Source: Azohydromonas lata NBRC 102462 (GTDB lineage: Bacteria > Pseudomonadota > Gammaproteobacteria > Burkholderiales > Burkholderiaceae_C). Taken from it: a stretch of DNA of 15,723 bases. The notes beneath the pieces were generated by a model, which ran no database searches, had not been told where the DNA came from, and saw only the letters and a list, made by a program, of their open reading frames with translations. This document shows, one piece after another, positions 1 through 7,729 of this stretch. Location of the stretch: contig CAMCTE010000039.1 of NCBI GenBank assembly GCA_945878385.1, forward strand, positions 1 to 15,723. Direction: 5' to 3'. Position 1 is the first letter of the stretch, and each line of letters starts with the position of its first letter. A program made the translations under genes and the position numbers.

Positions 1-622
1 GCAGGGCCACAGCGGTGGTGCCGGCGGAGGATGCGGAGTCCTTGCGCTCGATGCGGGTGGCCACCTGGCGACCTTGCGCATCCGTCTGGGCGTAGATCTC
101 CACCACCTGCCCGGCCTGAATGGCGGCCAAGCCCGCCACACCATCGAACACGGTGGTGCTGGTCACCAGCACCGTTTGCCCAAACACCACCAGGGTACCC
201 GCAGCGGCATTCACAGCCGTCACCGGTCCGGTGAGCGAGCGGTTGAAGCGCACCTCAGCGGCGGTGGCGCGTGCCACGCCCAAAGCGTCGACCGTGGGCA
301 CCGATGGCCGCAATTCCACCGTCATGCCCAGCCTCAGGACGTCACTGCGCCGCGTCATGCCGTCGTCGTCCAGCACCTTGGCTGCGCTGTCGTCGTAGCG
401 CACGCCGTTGACGATGATGGAGCCAAAGCCGCTGATGGCGCCCAGCACATAGGCGCCGGTTCCCCCTGTGCCCACGCCGGCCGTGGAAGCGCCGGTGCCG
501 CTGGTGCCAGCCGGGGCGCTGGCCACCGGGGCCGAGCCGCCGCCGCCACCGCAGGCGCTGACCAGCGCCACGACCATCCAGGATGCCGCCGTGCGGCGGG
601 TTGCGCTCTTGATCGTTTTCAT
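1..622 (-). CDS. DUF5666 domain lipoprotein, 3' end cut by window edge
   Basis: At least 207 codons are visible from the ATG at 622 down to the left edge, with no stop. The N-terminus is a lipoprotein signal: a basic start, a hydrophobic stretch, then LVSAC with Cys24 as the lipidated residue, followed by a glycine run. A Gly/Ala/Thr-rich linker leads to beta-rich sequence with the motifs GFGSIIVNGVRYD (about residues 64-76) and LRLGMTVEL, then TGPVTAVN and VLVTSTTVFDG, which are characteristic of repeated DUF5666 units. The protein should sit on the periplasmic face of the inner membrane or in the outer membrane. Its function is not established. Its ATG overlaps the TGA of the upstream DUF6502 gene (ATGA), so the two are probably translationally coupled. 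Confidence 0.85.
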   Translation of the reverse strand, partial: MKTIKSATRRTAASWMVVALVSACGGGGGSAPVASAPAGTSGTGASTAGVGTGGTGAYVLGAISGFGSIIVNGVRYDDSAAKVLDDDGMTRRSDVLRLGMTVELRPSVPTVDALGVARATAAEVRFNRSLTGPVTAVNAAAGTLVVFGQTVLVTSTTVFDGVAGLAAIQAGQVVEIYAQTDAQGRQVATRIERKDSASSAGTTAVAL

Positions 623-1500
623 GTGTTTTCTCCCATGGGTGAGGTGTAGCAATACAGGCCCACGCGCAGGCGTTGGTCCTGCGCGCGTCCCAGTCGAACA
701 TCTTCGGCAATCAAGCCTTCCAGCAAAGGCACCAGCCGCGCCAGCAGGGCTTGCCATTCTTCGGTCATGCGCTGCCGCGCCAACTGCAGCGACTCAGTGG
801 ACAGCTCATCGGCGAACACCGCCTGCTCCAGGTGTTCGCGTTCGCGTCCCAGTACGTTGTCCACCGCCGCACGCAGGTGGTCGGAGGTGTTGTCGGCCAT
901 CAGCTGCATCATGCGCAGGCGGTCGCCGCGGGGCACAAAGGCTTCGCGCAGCAGTTCCACCTCGTCACCTTGGTGGTCCAGCCTCACCAGATTCAGCCGC
1001 AACAGCTCATCCAGCAAAGTGCGCGGGTGCACATCCTTGGTGACCGACTGGGCCAACCACTCGAAGCTCGGTGCCGCGCCGCTGCGCGGCAGGCGGCGCA
1101 GGCGGCCGTCTTCCTGGCGGCATTGGGGGTCGGACAACCAGCGCGCAAAGACCTCGTTGGCCAGCGGGCGGCGCGGCGCCTCGGCTTGCGCTGGGTCTTC
1201 ACTGGTCATGCGCGTGACCTCCCGGCGCGACAGACCGGTCGACGTGGCGATGCGGCTGACCCGCCGGTGCGGCGGCAGCGTGTGGTGGGCGCGGTTGGCG
1301 GCCTGCACCCAGGCCTGGCGCATCAGGTTCTCGGCCACCGGACAGGGCAAGCCGCGAGCCACCGCCAACTCGGCCAGGGGTGCCATCAGAGCAGAGAAGG
1401 CGCGCAGCAAGGCGGCTTCGTCGGCGCTGGCAGCAGCCGTGGGGATGAATCCGGGGACTGGATCGTTAATAGCCACAGTGAAAATGATCAAGTTGCACAT
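619..1500 (-). CDS. DUF6502 family protein with probable helix-turn-helix
   Basis: This is a 293-residue soluble protein that I recognise as DUF6502 by its overall pattern. Residues about 80-98 (RRVSRIATSTGLSRREVTR) look like a helix-turn-helix, which would fit DNA binding. The C-terminal half is helical and charged. No catalytic motif is visible. The ATG at 1500 was chosen because upstream codons would run into dinB on the other strand, but it has no strong Shine-Dalgarno sequence, and a GTG eight codons further in is possible. The gene is divergent from dinB with 56 bp between the starts. The 3' end overlaps the DUF5666 lipoprotein start by 4 nt, a pairing I associate with Burkholderiales. 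A regulatory role for the lipoprotein is inference. Confidence 0.8.
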   Translation of the reverse strand: MCNLIIFTVAINDPVPGFIPTAAASADEAALLRAFSALMAPLAELAVARGLPCPVAENLMRQAWVQAANRAHHTLPPHRRVSRIATSTGLSRREVTRMTSEDPAQAEAPRRPLANEVFARWLSDPQCRQEDGRLRRLPRSGAAPSFEWLAQSVTKDVHPRTLLDELLRLNLVRLDHQGDEVELLREAFVPRGDRLRMMQLMADNTSDHLRAAVDNVLGREREHLEQAVFADELSTESLQLARQRMTEEWQALLARLVPLLEGLIAEDVRLGRAQDQRLRVGLYCYTSPMGENT

Positions 1501-1556
1501 CTGCAAGGACTTTCTGCACTTTTTTGAAACTGCGCCCGCCCACCACAATCCGGCCC

Positions 1557-2711
1557 ATGCCCCGCCGCTGGATTGCCCACTTGGACATGGACGCCTTCTA
1601 CGCGTCGGTGGAATTGCTGCGCTACCCCGAGTTGCGCGGCCAAGCGGTGGTGATCGGCGGCAGCCGCCGCCACGCACCCATGCGCGACGAATTGGGCCAC
1701 TGGCAATTCAGCACCCTGCACGGCTACCGGGGCCGCGGCGTGGCCACCACCGCCACCTACGAAGCGCGCGCCCTGGGCCTGCACTCGGGCATGGCCCTGG
1801 CCCGCGCGGCCGAGCGCGCGCCGCACACGGTGCTGCTGCCGGTGGACTTCGACGAGTACCGCCGCTGTTCGCGGCTGTTCAAGGCCGCCGTGGCCGAGGT
1901 GGCCCCGGTCATCGAAGACCGCGGCATCGACGAGATCTACATCGACCTGACCGAGGTGCCTGGGGCGCAGGAAGTGGTGGGCCACGACCCCTGCGGCGGC
2001 GTGCGGGCCCTGGGGCAAACGATCCGCAATTCGGTGCGGCAGGCCACCGGCCTGAGTTGCTCCATGGGGATCACACCCAACAAGCTGCTGGCCAAGATTG
2101 CGTCCGACCTGGACAAGCCCAATGGCCTGACGGTGCTGACGATGGAGGATGTACCGCTGCGCATCTGGCCGCTGCCGGTGGCGCGCGTGAACGGCATCGG
2201 GCCCAAGGCGCAGAAGGCATTGGCGGGCTTGAACATCCACACCATCGGTGAACTTGCTGCGGCATCGCCTGCGGCCTTGCAGGAGCGCTTCGGCCGACAC
2301 TACGGGCAGTGGCTGCACGAGGCGGCAAGCGGCGTGGACGAGCGCGCCGTGGTCACGCACAGCGAACCGGTGTCGATGAGCCGCGAAACCACCTTCGAGC
2401 GCGACCTGCATGTGCGCCAAGACCGCCAGGCGCTGGCCGCCGCGCTCGACGGCCTGGTGCAGCGCCTGGCCACCGACCTGCAGCGCAAGGGCTACACCGC
2501 ACGCACGGTAGGCATCAAGCTCAAGTTCGAAGACTTCCGCACCGTCACGCGCGAACTCACCCTGCCACAGGCCGTGCAGGATGCGGCGGCGCTGCGCCAG
2601 GCCTGCGGACAGTGCCTCAAGCGCGTGGAATTCAAGCAGCGCATCCGCCTGCTCGGAGTGCGCGCGGCCGCGTTGGCCCGGCCCGAGTGGGCACCTGGGG
2701 AAGCGCCCTGA
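1557..2711 (+). CDS. dinB: DNA polymerase IV (Y-family translesion polymerase)
   Basis: The 384-residue protein would copy past damaged template bases with low fidelity. Motifs visible: HLDMDAFYASVE at the N-terminus (Asp10 as first metal ligand), GIDEIYIDLTE with Asp125/Glu126 as the second acidic pair, SMGITPNKLLAKIASD in the palm, and a helix-hairpin-helix NGIGPKAQKAL before the little finger. The ATG at 1557 is preferred over the TTG at 1524 because Y-family proteins begin a few residues before the DMDAFY motif. Compared with the classical E. coli protein there are roughly 20 extra residues between the VVIGG strand and the conserved ATTATYEAR segment. I see no LexA-type CTGT-N8-ACAG box in the short upstream region, so SOS control is not evident. 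The C-terminus shows no clear beta-clamp motif. Confidence 0.93.
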   Translation: MPRRWIAHLDMDAFYASVELLRYPELRGQAVVIGGSRRHAPMRDELGHWQFSTLHGYRGRGVATTATYEARALGLHSGMALARAAERAPHTVLLPVDFDEYRRCSRLFKAAVAEVAPVIEDRGIDEIYIDLTEVPGAQEVVGHDPCGGVRALGQTIRNSVRQATGLSCSMGITPNKLLAKIASDLDKPNGLTVLTMEDVPLRIWPLPVARVNGIGPKAQKALAGLNIHTIGELAAASPAALQERFGRHYGQWLHEAASGVDERAVVTHSEPVSMSRETTFERDLHVRQDRQALAAALDGLVQRLATDLQRKGYTARTVGIKLKFEDFRTVTRELTLPQAVQDAAALRQACGQCLKRVEFKQRIRLLGVRAAALARPEWAPGEAP

Positions 2712-2747
2712 AGATAGGATGCGGCTTGTCGCAAGCTGGAGTGCACC

Positions 2748-3911
2748 ATGCCCGTGATCACCAACATCGAAGACCTGCGCGTGCTGGCGCAAAAGCGGGT
2801 GCCCCGCATGTTCTACGACTATGCCGATTCGGGTTCGTGGACCGAGGGCACCTACCGCGCCAACGAAAGCGAGTTCGCCAAGATCAAGCTGCGCCAACGC
2901 GTGGCGGTGAACATGGAAAACCGCAGCACGGCCGTGGAAATGGTGGGACAGGCCGCCAAGATGCCGGTGGCCATCGCGCCGGTGGGCTTGACCGGCATGC
3001 AGCATGCCGATGGTGAAATCCACGCCGCGCGGGCGGCCGAGAAGTTCGGGATTCCCTTTGCGCTGTCCACGATGAGCATCTGCTCCATCGAGGATGTGGC
3101 CGAACACACCAGCGCGCCGTTCTGGTTTCAGCTCTACATGATGCGCGACCGCGAGGCGATGGCCCGCATGATCGACCGCTGCAAGGCCGCGCGCTGCTCG
3201 GCCCTGTTCCTCACGCTCGACCTGCAGGTGATTGGTCAGCGCCACAAGGATTTGAAGAACGGCCTGTCAGCCCCACCGCGCCCCACACTGGCCAACATCA
3301 TCAACCTGGCCACCAAGCCGCGTTGGCTGCTGGGCATGGCGCAGACCAATCGCCACACTTTCCGCAACCTGGTGGGCCATGTGAAGGGCGTGAGCGACAT
3401 GAAGTCGCTCTCAGCGTGGACCAACGAGCAATTCGACCCGCGCCTGAATTGGGACGATGTGGCCTGGGTGAAGGAACGCTGGGGCGGCAAGCTGGTGCTC
3501 AAGGGCATCATGGAAGTGGAAGACGCCGAACTGGCGGTGAAGGCCGGTGCGGACGCCATCGTGGTGAGCAACCACGGCGGGCGGCAGTTGGATGGCGCGC
3601 CGGCCAGCATCGAAGCCCTGCCGGCCATCGTGCGGGCGGTGGGCTCGAAGACCGAGGTGTGGATGGACGGCGGCATCCGCAGCGGCCAGGATGTGCTCAA
3701 GGCCTGGGCCTTGGGCGCACGCGGCACGCTGATTGGCCGCTCGATGGTCTATGGCCTGGGGGCCATGGGTGAAGCAGGGGTGAGCAAGGCGCTTCAGATC
3801 ATCCACAAGGAACTGGATGTGACCATGGCGTTTTGCGGCCACACGCAGCTGCGGAATGTGGACCGGTCGATTCTGGTGCCGGGGACTTTTCCGACGCCGC
3901 CAACCGCCTAA
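2748..3911 (+). CDS. lldD: FMN-dependent alpha-hydroxy-acid dehydrogenase (L-lactate dehydrogenase LldD type)
   Basis: This 387-residue protein is a full-length member of the FMN-dependent alpha-hydroxy-acid oxidase/dehydrogenase family, which oxidises L-lactate or related 2-hydroxy acids. N-terminal YDYADSGSW, APVGLTG and FQLYMMRDRE are family motifs around the flavin. SNHGGRQLDG carries His276, the expected catalytic base, and Arg279 for the substrate carboxylate. WMDGGIRSGQDVLKA and GARGTLIGRSM bind the FMN phosphate. A GGAG lies 7 nt before the ATG at 2748. It begins 36 nt after dinB and may share its transcript, and it is followed by a hairpin with a T run. Substrate assignment is by family only; glycolate, mandelate or another hydroxy acid is possible. 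Confidence 0.88.
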   Translation: MPVITNIEDLRVLAQKRVPRMFYDYADSGSWTEGTYRANESEFAKIKLRQRVAVNMENRSTAVEMVGQAAKMPVAIAPVGLTGMQHADGEIHAARAAEKFGIPFALSTMSICSIEDVAEHTSAPFWFQLYMMRDREAMARMIDRCKAARCSALFLTLDLQVIGQRHKDLKNGLSAPPRPTLANIINLATKPRWLLGMAQTNRHTFRNLVGHVKGVSDMKSLSAWTNEQFDPRLNWDDVAWVKERWGGKLVLKGIMEVEDAELAVKAGADAIVVSNHGGRQLDGAPASIEALPAIVRAVGSKTEVWMDGGIRSGQDVLKAWALGARGTLIGRSMVYGLGAMGEAGVSKALQIIHKELDVTMAFCGHTQLRNVDRSILVPGTFPTPPTA

Positions 3912-3928
3912 GTGCGTGACGACTTGCC

Positions 3929-3958
3929 GAAAAACCCACAAGGGCAACTTGGTTTTTC
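3929..3958 (+). terminator. Probable rho-independent terminator after lldD
   Basis: An A-rich/T-rich inverted repeat begins 18 nt after the lldD stop. GAAAAAC (3929-3935) pairs with GTTTTTC (3952-3958), an inner CAAG/CTTG pair closes the helix around loop GGCAA, and a 3-nt bulge lies between the two helices. The five Ts of the distal arm act as the U tract, and the five As could serve the other strand. The stem is not GC-rich, so efficiency is uncertain. Confidence 0.55.
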
Positions 3959-3986
3959 TGACACGAAACTGACGTCTGTTTAGGAT
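3958..3986 (+). promoter_or_regulatory. Sigma-70-type promoter for the small membrane protein gene
   Basis: A CTGACA -35 element (5 of 6 to TTGACA) at 3958-3963 is followed by a 17-nt spacer and a TAGGAT -10 element (4 of 6) at 3981-3986. Transcription would start near 3993, about 23 nt before the ATG at 4016. It overlaps the end of the preceding terminator hairpin, a compact arrangement that separates this gene from lldD. Confidence 0.5.
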
Positions 3987-4015
3987 CAAGGCTCGACCAT
4001 TAGGGGAGCCTGGTC

Positions 4016-4285
4016 ATGACCCTCGAGCAGATGTCGTCGATCAAGCGCTGGCACCTGGGCCATCGTCACCGCCACCCGGTGGAAGGGCTGGCCTGGGACT
4101 TGGTGCTCACCCTTTGGGTGATGAGCCTGCCAGGTGTGGTGGTGGGCTTGCTGATCGACTCGCAACCCCTGTCCTTTGCCTGCCTGACCACAGCCGTTCT
4201 GCCATCGTGCTATGCCGGCCTGCGGCGAGTGCTTCACAACCGCGGCCTACTGCGCTGCGATTGGCTGGGCGCTGTGAGAACCTGA
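4016..4285 (+). CDS. Small hypothetical membrane protein
   Basis: An 89-residue protein of unrecognised family. It has a His/Arg-rich N-terminus (residues about 10-20, including HLGHRHRHP), a hydrophobic span at about 25-47 and a second, shorter one at about 51-69, then a basic C-terminal tail. Two membrane passes with both ends in the cytoplasm is the simplest topology. A GGGGAG Shine-Dalgarno sequence at 4003-4008 sits 7 nt before the ATG, and a plausible promoter lies upstream, so I regard it as a real gene. It converges with dcd, with 7 nt between the stop codons. Function unknown. Confidence 0.6.
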   Translation: MTLEQMSSIKRWHLGHRHRHPVEGLAWDLVLTLWVMSLPGVVVGLLIDSQPLSFACLTTAVLPSCYAGLRRVLHNRGLLRCDWLGAVRT

Positions 4286-4292
4286 TCGGCGC

Positions 4293-4862
4293 TCAGGTCT
4301 TGGGCAGCGTCACCCCGCGCTGCCCCTGGTACTTGCCACCCCGGTCCTTGTAGGAGGTCTCGCACACCTCGTCGCTTTCGAAAAACAGCACCTGCGCGCA
4401 TCCTTCGCCCGCGTAAATCTTGGCCGGCAGTGGCGTGGTGTTGCTGAATTCCAGCGTCACATAGCCTTCCCATTCGGGCTCGAAGGGCGTGACATTGACG
4501 ATGATGCCGCAGCGGGCATAGGTACTCTTGCCCAGGCAGATGGTCAGCACATTGCGCGGAATGCGAAAGTACTCCACGGTGCGCGCCAGCGCAAAGCTGT
4601 TGGGCGGGATGATGCACACATCCGCTTCGATGTCCACAAAACTCTTCTCGTCGAAGTTCTTGGGGTCCACCACGGTGGAGTGGATGTTGGTGAACACCTT
4701 GAATTCGGGCGCGCAGCGGATGTCGAAGCCGTAGCTGCTGGTGCCGTAGCTCACGATCTTGTGGCCATCGGCGGCAAAGCGAACCTGCCCCGGCTCGAAG
4801 GGCTCGATCATGCCGTGCTGCTCGGCCATGCGGCGGATCCAGCGGTCACTCTTGATGCTCAT
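4293..4862 (-). CDS. dcd: dCTP deaminase
   Basis: The 189-residue protein deaminates dCTP to dUTP, feeding dTMP synthesis through dUTPase. It matches the usual length of bacterial Dcd. Visible motifs are MSIKSDRWIR at the N-terminus, YGTSSYGFDIRC, the central CIIPPNSFALARTVEYF and LGKSTYARCGIIVNVTPFEP, with the catalytic Glu expected in the following EWEGYVTLEFSN segment, and the C-terminal YQGQRGVTLPKT tail that closes over the nucleotide. The ATG at 4862 is chosen because Dcd proteins start at this MSIK motif; 23 further in-frame upstream codons do not resemble the family. It is divergent from the Mpo1-like gene, with 133 bp between starts. Confidence 0.95.
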   Translation of the reverse strand: MSIKSDRWIRRMAEQHGMIEPFEPGQVRFAADGHKIVSYGTSSYGFDIRCAPEFKVFTNIHSTVVDPKNFDEKSFVDIEADVCIIPPNSFALARTVEYFRIPRNVLTICLGKSTYARCGIIVNVTPFEPEWEGYVTLEFSNTTPLPAKIYAGEGCAQVLFFESDEVCETSYKDRGGKYQGQRGVTLPKT

Positions 4863-4995
4863 CGGGGTTCCTGAAGCTCGTGGCGGGGTGAAGCGCATTC
4901 TAGGGAAGCTCCGAGGTGCCAAACCCTTCAACCAGGTTTAGCATTTCAGCCATCGGGGTGCTGGCTTGCCCTGCCCCCGTTGGAGACCCTCACCC

Positions 4996-5538
4996 ATGCG
5001 CGACACCGTGTCACTGCTCGTTCAGTACGCCCGCTACCACCGCGACCCGCGCAACATCGCCACCCATCTCGTGGGCATTCCCCTGATCGTGCTGGGCATC
5101 GGCGTATTGCTGTCGCATCCGTCCATTCCGCTCACCCCCGGCGCGCTGTGGGCGCTCACGCCCGGCTGGGCCTTGTGGGCGGCTGCGGCGCTGTGGTACC
5201 TCACGCGCGGCGGCCTGTTGCTCATGGTCAGTGTGATCGCCGCCAACGGCCTGGTGATGCTCTTGGCTCACTGGATGGCGGTGCAGGCCGGCGACCGTTG
5301 GGTGGCATTGGGTGCAGGGCTGTTCGTGGCGGGTTGGGTGATTCAATTCATTGGTCACTACTACGAAGGCCGCAAACCCGCCTTCATGGATGACCTGATC
5401 GGCCTCTTGGTGGGCCCGATGTTTGTGGTGGCCGAAGTGCTGTTCGCCTTGCGCCTGTGCGGTGAACTGCGCCAGACCATCGAGGCCGAAGCCGGCCCGG
5501 TGCGGCTGCGCGACCTGCACGCCGGTGCGCTGCGCTGA
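4996..5538 (+). CDS. Mpo1-like (DUF962) membrane protein
   Basis: A 180-residue integral membrane protein of the DUF962/YGL010w family, whose yeast member Mpo1 is an Fe(II) dioxygenase acting on 2-hydroxy fatty acids. The signature YHRDPRNIATHLVGIP (about residues 14-29) contains the conserved His/Asp/Asn/His residues. Hydrophobic segments follow at about 25-42, 54-70, 74-92, 98-117 and 130-150, and IGHYYEGRKPAF carries another conserved His. The ATG at 4996 is preferred over an upstream ATG at 4966 because the family begins shortly before the His motif. Whether the bacterial protein oxidises hydroxy fatty acids is not shown here. It is convergent with the CoA-transferase, 16 nt away. Confidence 0.85.
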   Translation: MRDTVSLLVQYARYHRDPRNIATHLVGIPLIVLGIGVLLSHPSIPLTPGALWALTPGWALWAAAALWYLTRGGLLLMVSVIAANGLVMLLAHWMAVQAGDRWVALGAGLFVAGWVIQFIGHYYEGRKPAFMDDLIGLLVGPMFVVAEVLFALRLCGELRQTIEAEAGPVRLRDLHAGALR

Positions 5539-5554
5539 AGGCACGGCCGGGCGT

Positions 5555-6772
5555 TCAGGCCACGATGCCCTTGTCGCGCAGCTGCGCGATCTGCTGTTCG
5601 CTCAAACCCATTTCGCGCAATACCGCGTCGGTGTCTTCGCCCAACCGCGGGGCGGCCACGCGCACCGTGCCCGGCGTGCCTGAGAGCTTGGGCACGATGC
5701 CCGGCACTTCCACCTCATAGCCCTCGCGCGTGCGCTGCGTGAGGATCATGTCGCGGGCGCGGTAATGCGGGTCGGCCGCGATGTCGGCCACGGTGTAGAC
5801 CTTGCCCGCGGGCACGCGCGCCGCGCCCAGGGCGTCCAGCACCTGCTGCACCGTGCGCGGCACGGTCCAGGCCTCGATGGCGGCATCCAGTTCCACCACG
5901 CGCGCCACGCGCCCGGCATTGCCGGCCAAGCCCGGGTCCGCGCCCAGGTCAGGGCGGCCAATCACCTCCATCAGCCGCTTGAAGATGCTGTCGCCATTAC
6001 CGGCCACCAGCACATAGCCATCGCTGCAGCGGTAAGCGTTCGACGGCGCAATACCCGGCAGGGCCGAGCCCGCCGCTTCGCGCACCGCCCCGAAGGCGCT
6101 GTATTCGGGCAGAAGGCTTTCCATCACATTGAACACGGCCTCGTGCAGGGCCACATCGATCACCTGGCCTTGGCCGCCGCGTTGGTCGCGGTGGTACAGC
6201 GCCATCATCACCCCGATGGTGGCGTGCAGCGCAGCCAGCGTGTCGCCGATGGACACGCCGACCCGCACCGGCACACGGCCGGGCTCGCCGGTGAGGTGGC
6301 GCAAACCGCCCATGGCCTCGCCAATGGCGCCAAAGCCCGGCAAGTCCCGATACGGGCCCGTCTGCCCGTAGCCCGAGATGCGCACCATGATCAGCTTGGG
6401 GTTCAGCGCCATCAGCGCCTCGGGCGATAGGCCCCAGCCTTCGAGCGTGCCCGGACGGAAGTTTTCAATCAGCACATCGGCCTGCGCAATCAGGTCGCGC
6501 GCCAGTTGCTGGCCTTCGGCCTGACGCAGGTCCAGCGCCACCGAGCGCTTGTTGCGGCTTTGCACCTGCCACCACACCGAGGTGCCGTCCTTGATCAGGC
6601 GCCATTGGCGCAAGGGATCTCCGGTGCCGGGGGGCTCGATCTTCACCACATCCGCGCCGAAATCGGCCAGGGTCTTGCCGCAGAAGGGGCCGGCGATGAG
6701 TTGACCCATTTCCACCACCCGAACGCCTTGCAGCGCTGAAGGGCTGGGGGTTGCGGGGGGGGCCGTGCTCAT
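5555..6772 (-). CDS. Type III (CaiB/BaiF family) CoA-transferase
   Basis: A 405-residue family III CoA-transferase, which moves CoA between carboxylic acids. Family landmarks: VVEMGQLIAGPFCGKTLADF near the N-terminus, GADVVKIEPPGTGDPLR, NKRSVALDL, ENFRPGTLEGWGL and SGYGQTGPYRDLPGFG. VSIGDTLAALHA contains Asp177, which I take as the catalytic aspartate by position. The acyl partner cannot be told from sequence. The start at 6772 lies 2 nt after the fdhD stop (TAA, CC, ATG), implying one transcript with fdhD. Codons 4-7 contain eight consecutive Cs on the coding strand (6755-6762), a slippage-prone tract. A link to formate metabolism (for example formyl-CoA) is suggested only by position. Confidence 0.9.
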   Translation of the reverse strand: MSTAPPATPSPSALQGVRVVEMGQLIAGPFCGKTLADFGADVVKIEPPGTGDPLRQWRLIKDGTSVWWQVQSRNKRSVALDLRQAEGQQLARDLIAQADVLIENFRPGTLEGWGLSPEALMALNPKLIMVRISGYGQTGPYRDLPGFGAIGEAMGGLRHLTGEPGRVPVRVGVSIGDTLAALHATIGVMMALYHRDQRGGQGQVIDVALHEAVFNVMESLLPEYSAFGAVREAAGSALPGIAPSNAYRCSDGYVLVAGNGDSIFKRLMEVIGRPDLGADPGLAGNAGRVARVVELDAAIEAWTVPRTVQQVLDALGAARVPAGKVYTVADIAADPHYRARDMILTQRTREGYEVEVPGIVPKLSGTPGTVRVAAPRLGEDTDAVLREMGLSEQQIAQLRDKGIVA

Positions 6773-6774
6773 GG

Positions 6775-7671
6775 TTATTCCTCGTTGCCTGAACTCACGA
6801 CGCGCACAGAAGGCCGCATGGGCTCGGGTTCTGAATCGAATCGGTCGAAGCCGCTGTAGCACAGGAAGTGGCGGTTGGAGGCGCGGCCGAAGAGCGTCAT
6901 GCCCAAGCGCGTGGCCAGGTCGTGCCCCATCTGCGTGACGCCGTTGCGCGAAACGATCATCGGCACGCCCATGTGCGCGGCCTTCATCACCATCTCGCTG
7001 GTCAGGCGGCCGGTGGTGTAGAAAAGCTTGTCGCCCCCCTTCACGCCCTGCAAGGCCATCCAGCCGGCGATGGCATCGATGGCGTTGTGGCGGCCCACAT
7101 CCTCCACGAACATCAGCAGTTCCGAGCCCTTGAACAGCGCACAACCGTGCACGCTGCCGGCGCGGCGGTGCACGCTGTCCTGTTGGCGCATGGCCTCCAA
7201 CACGCTGTGCAGCGTGCTTTGCCGAATGCGGGCGGAAGCGGCGTCGGGCAGCACGATGGCCTCCAACCCCGCCATCACGTCACCGAATACCGTGCCCTGG
7301 CCGCAACCAGTGGTCACCACCCGTTTGGCGGTGCGCGCTTCGATGTGCTCGATCCCCACGCGCGTTTTCACTGCAGCGGCCGATACCTCCCAGTCCACGG
7401 TGATGGACTCGACATCGGCCGGGGTTGCAATCAGGCGTTGGTTGAGCAGATAGCCCAAGACCAACAACTCGGGTGCCGAGCCCAGCGTCATCAGGGTCAC
7501 CAGCTCCCGCTTGTCCACGAACACGGTGAGCGGCCGCTCGATGGGTATGGCGATGGCGCGGCGCTGCCCGTACTCATCGAGTATCTCGATTTCCCGCGTG
7601 AGGGCTGCACCGGCCTGCGTCATGTGCGGCAAGGGTGTGGCGTTCTCGGTAACAGGTTGCAGGCCCAGCAT
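6775..7671 (-). CDS. fdhD: Formate dehydrogenase accessory sulfurtransferase FdhD
   Basis: FdhD carries sulfur from the IscS cysteine desulfurase to the molybdenum cofactor of FDH, making the sulfido ligand needed for activity. The 298-residue form starts at the ATG at 7671, which has GGGGA about 11 nt upstream; longer (7776) and shorter (282 aa) in-frame starts exist. Family motifs present: IPIERPLTVFVDKRE, VEDVGRHNAIDAI, YTTGRLTSEMVMKAA and SRNGVT. The sulfur-transfer loop reads TTGCGQGTVFG: Cys123 is kept, but the second Cys of the CxxC pair known from E. coli (Cys121/Cys124) is Gly126. It is divergent from selB and sits 2 nt ahead of the CoA-transferase, so the Sec and FDH functions are clustered. 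Confidence 0.93.
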   Translation of the reverse strand: MLGLQPVTENATPLPHMTQAGAALTREIEILDEYGQRRAIAIPIERPLTVFVDKRELVTLMTLGSAPELLVLGYLLNQRLIATPADVESITVDWEVSAAAVKTRVGIEHIEARTAKRVVTTGCGQGTVFGDVMAGLEAIVLPDAASARIRQSTLHSVLEAMRQQDSVHRRAGSVHGCALFKGSELLMFVEDVGRHNAIDAIAGWMALQGVKGGDKLFYTTGRLTSEMVMKAAHMGVPMIVSRNGVTQMGHDLATRLGMTLFGRASNRHFLCYSGFDRFDSEPEPMRPSVRVVSSGNEE

Positions 7672-7729
7672 TCCAGGATTGTCCCCCAGGCCGCATCGCC
7701 CTTGCACCATATGGTTTCGGGGCCGCCGG

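Noticed and set aside
1488..3245. Long antisense open frames opposite dinB, lldD, selB and other genes
   Set aside because: Their translations are rich in His/Arg/Gly/Ala without domains and mirror high-GC codon bias on the opposite strand; the sense genes are clear family members.
4863..4995. Promoters in the dcd/Mpo1-like divergent gap
   Set aside because: TTGGCA and TAGAAT-like elements are present on the minus strand but with a 14-nt spacer, too short to claim.
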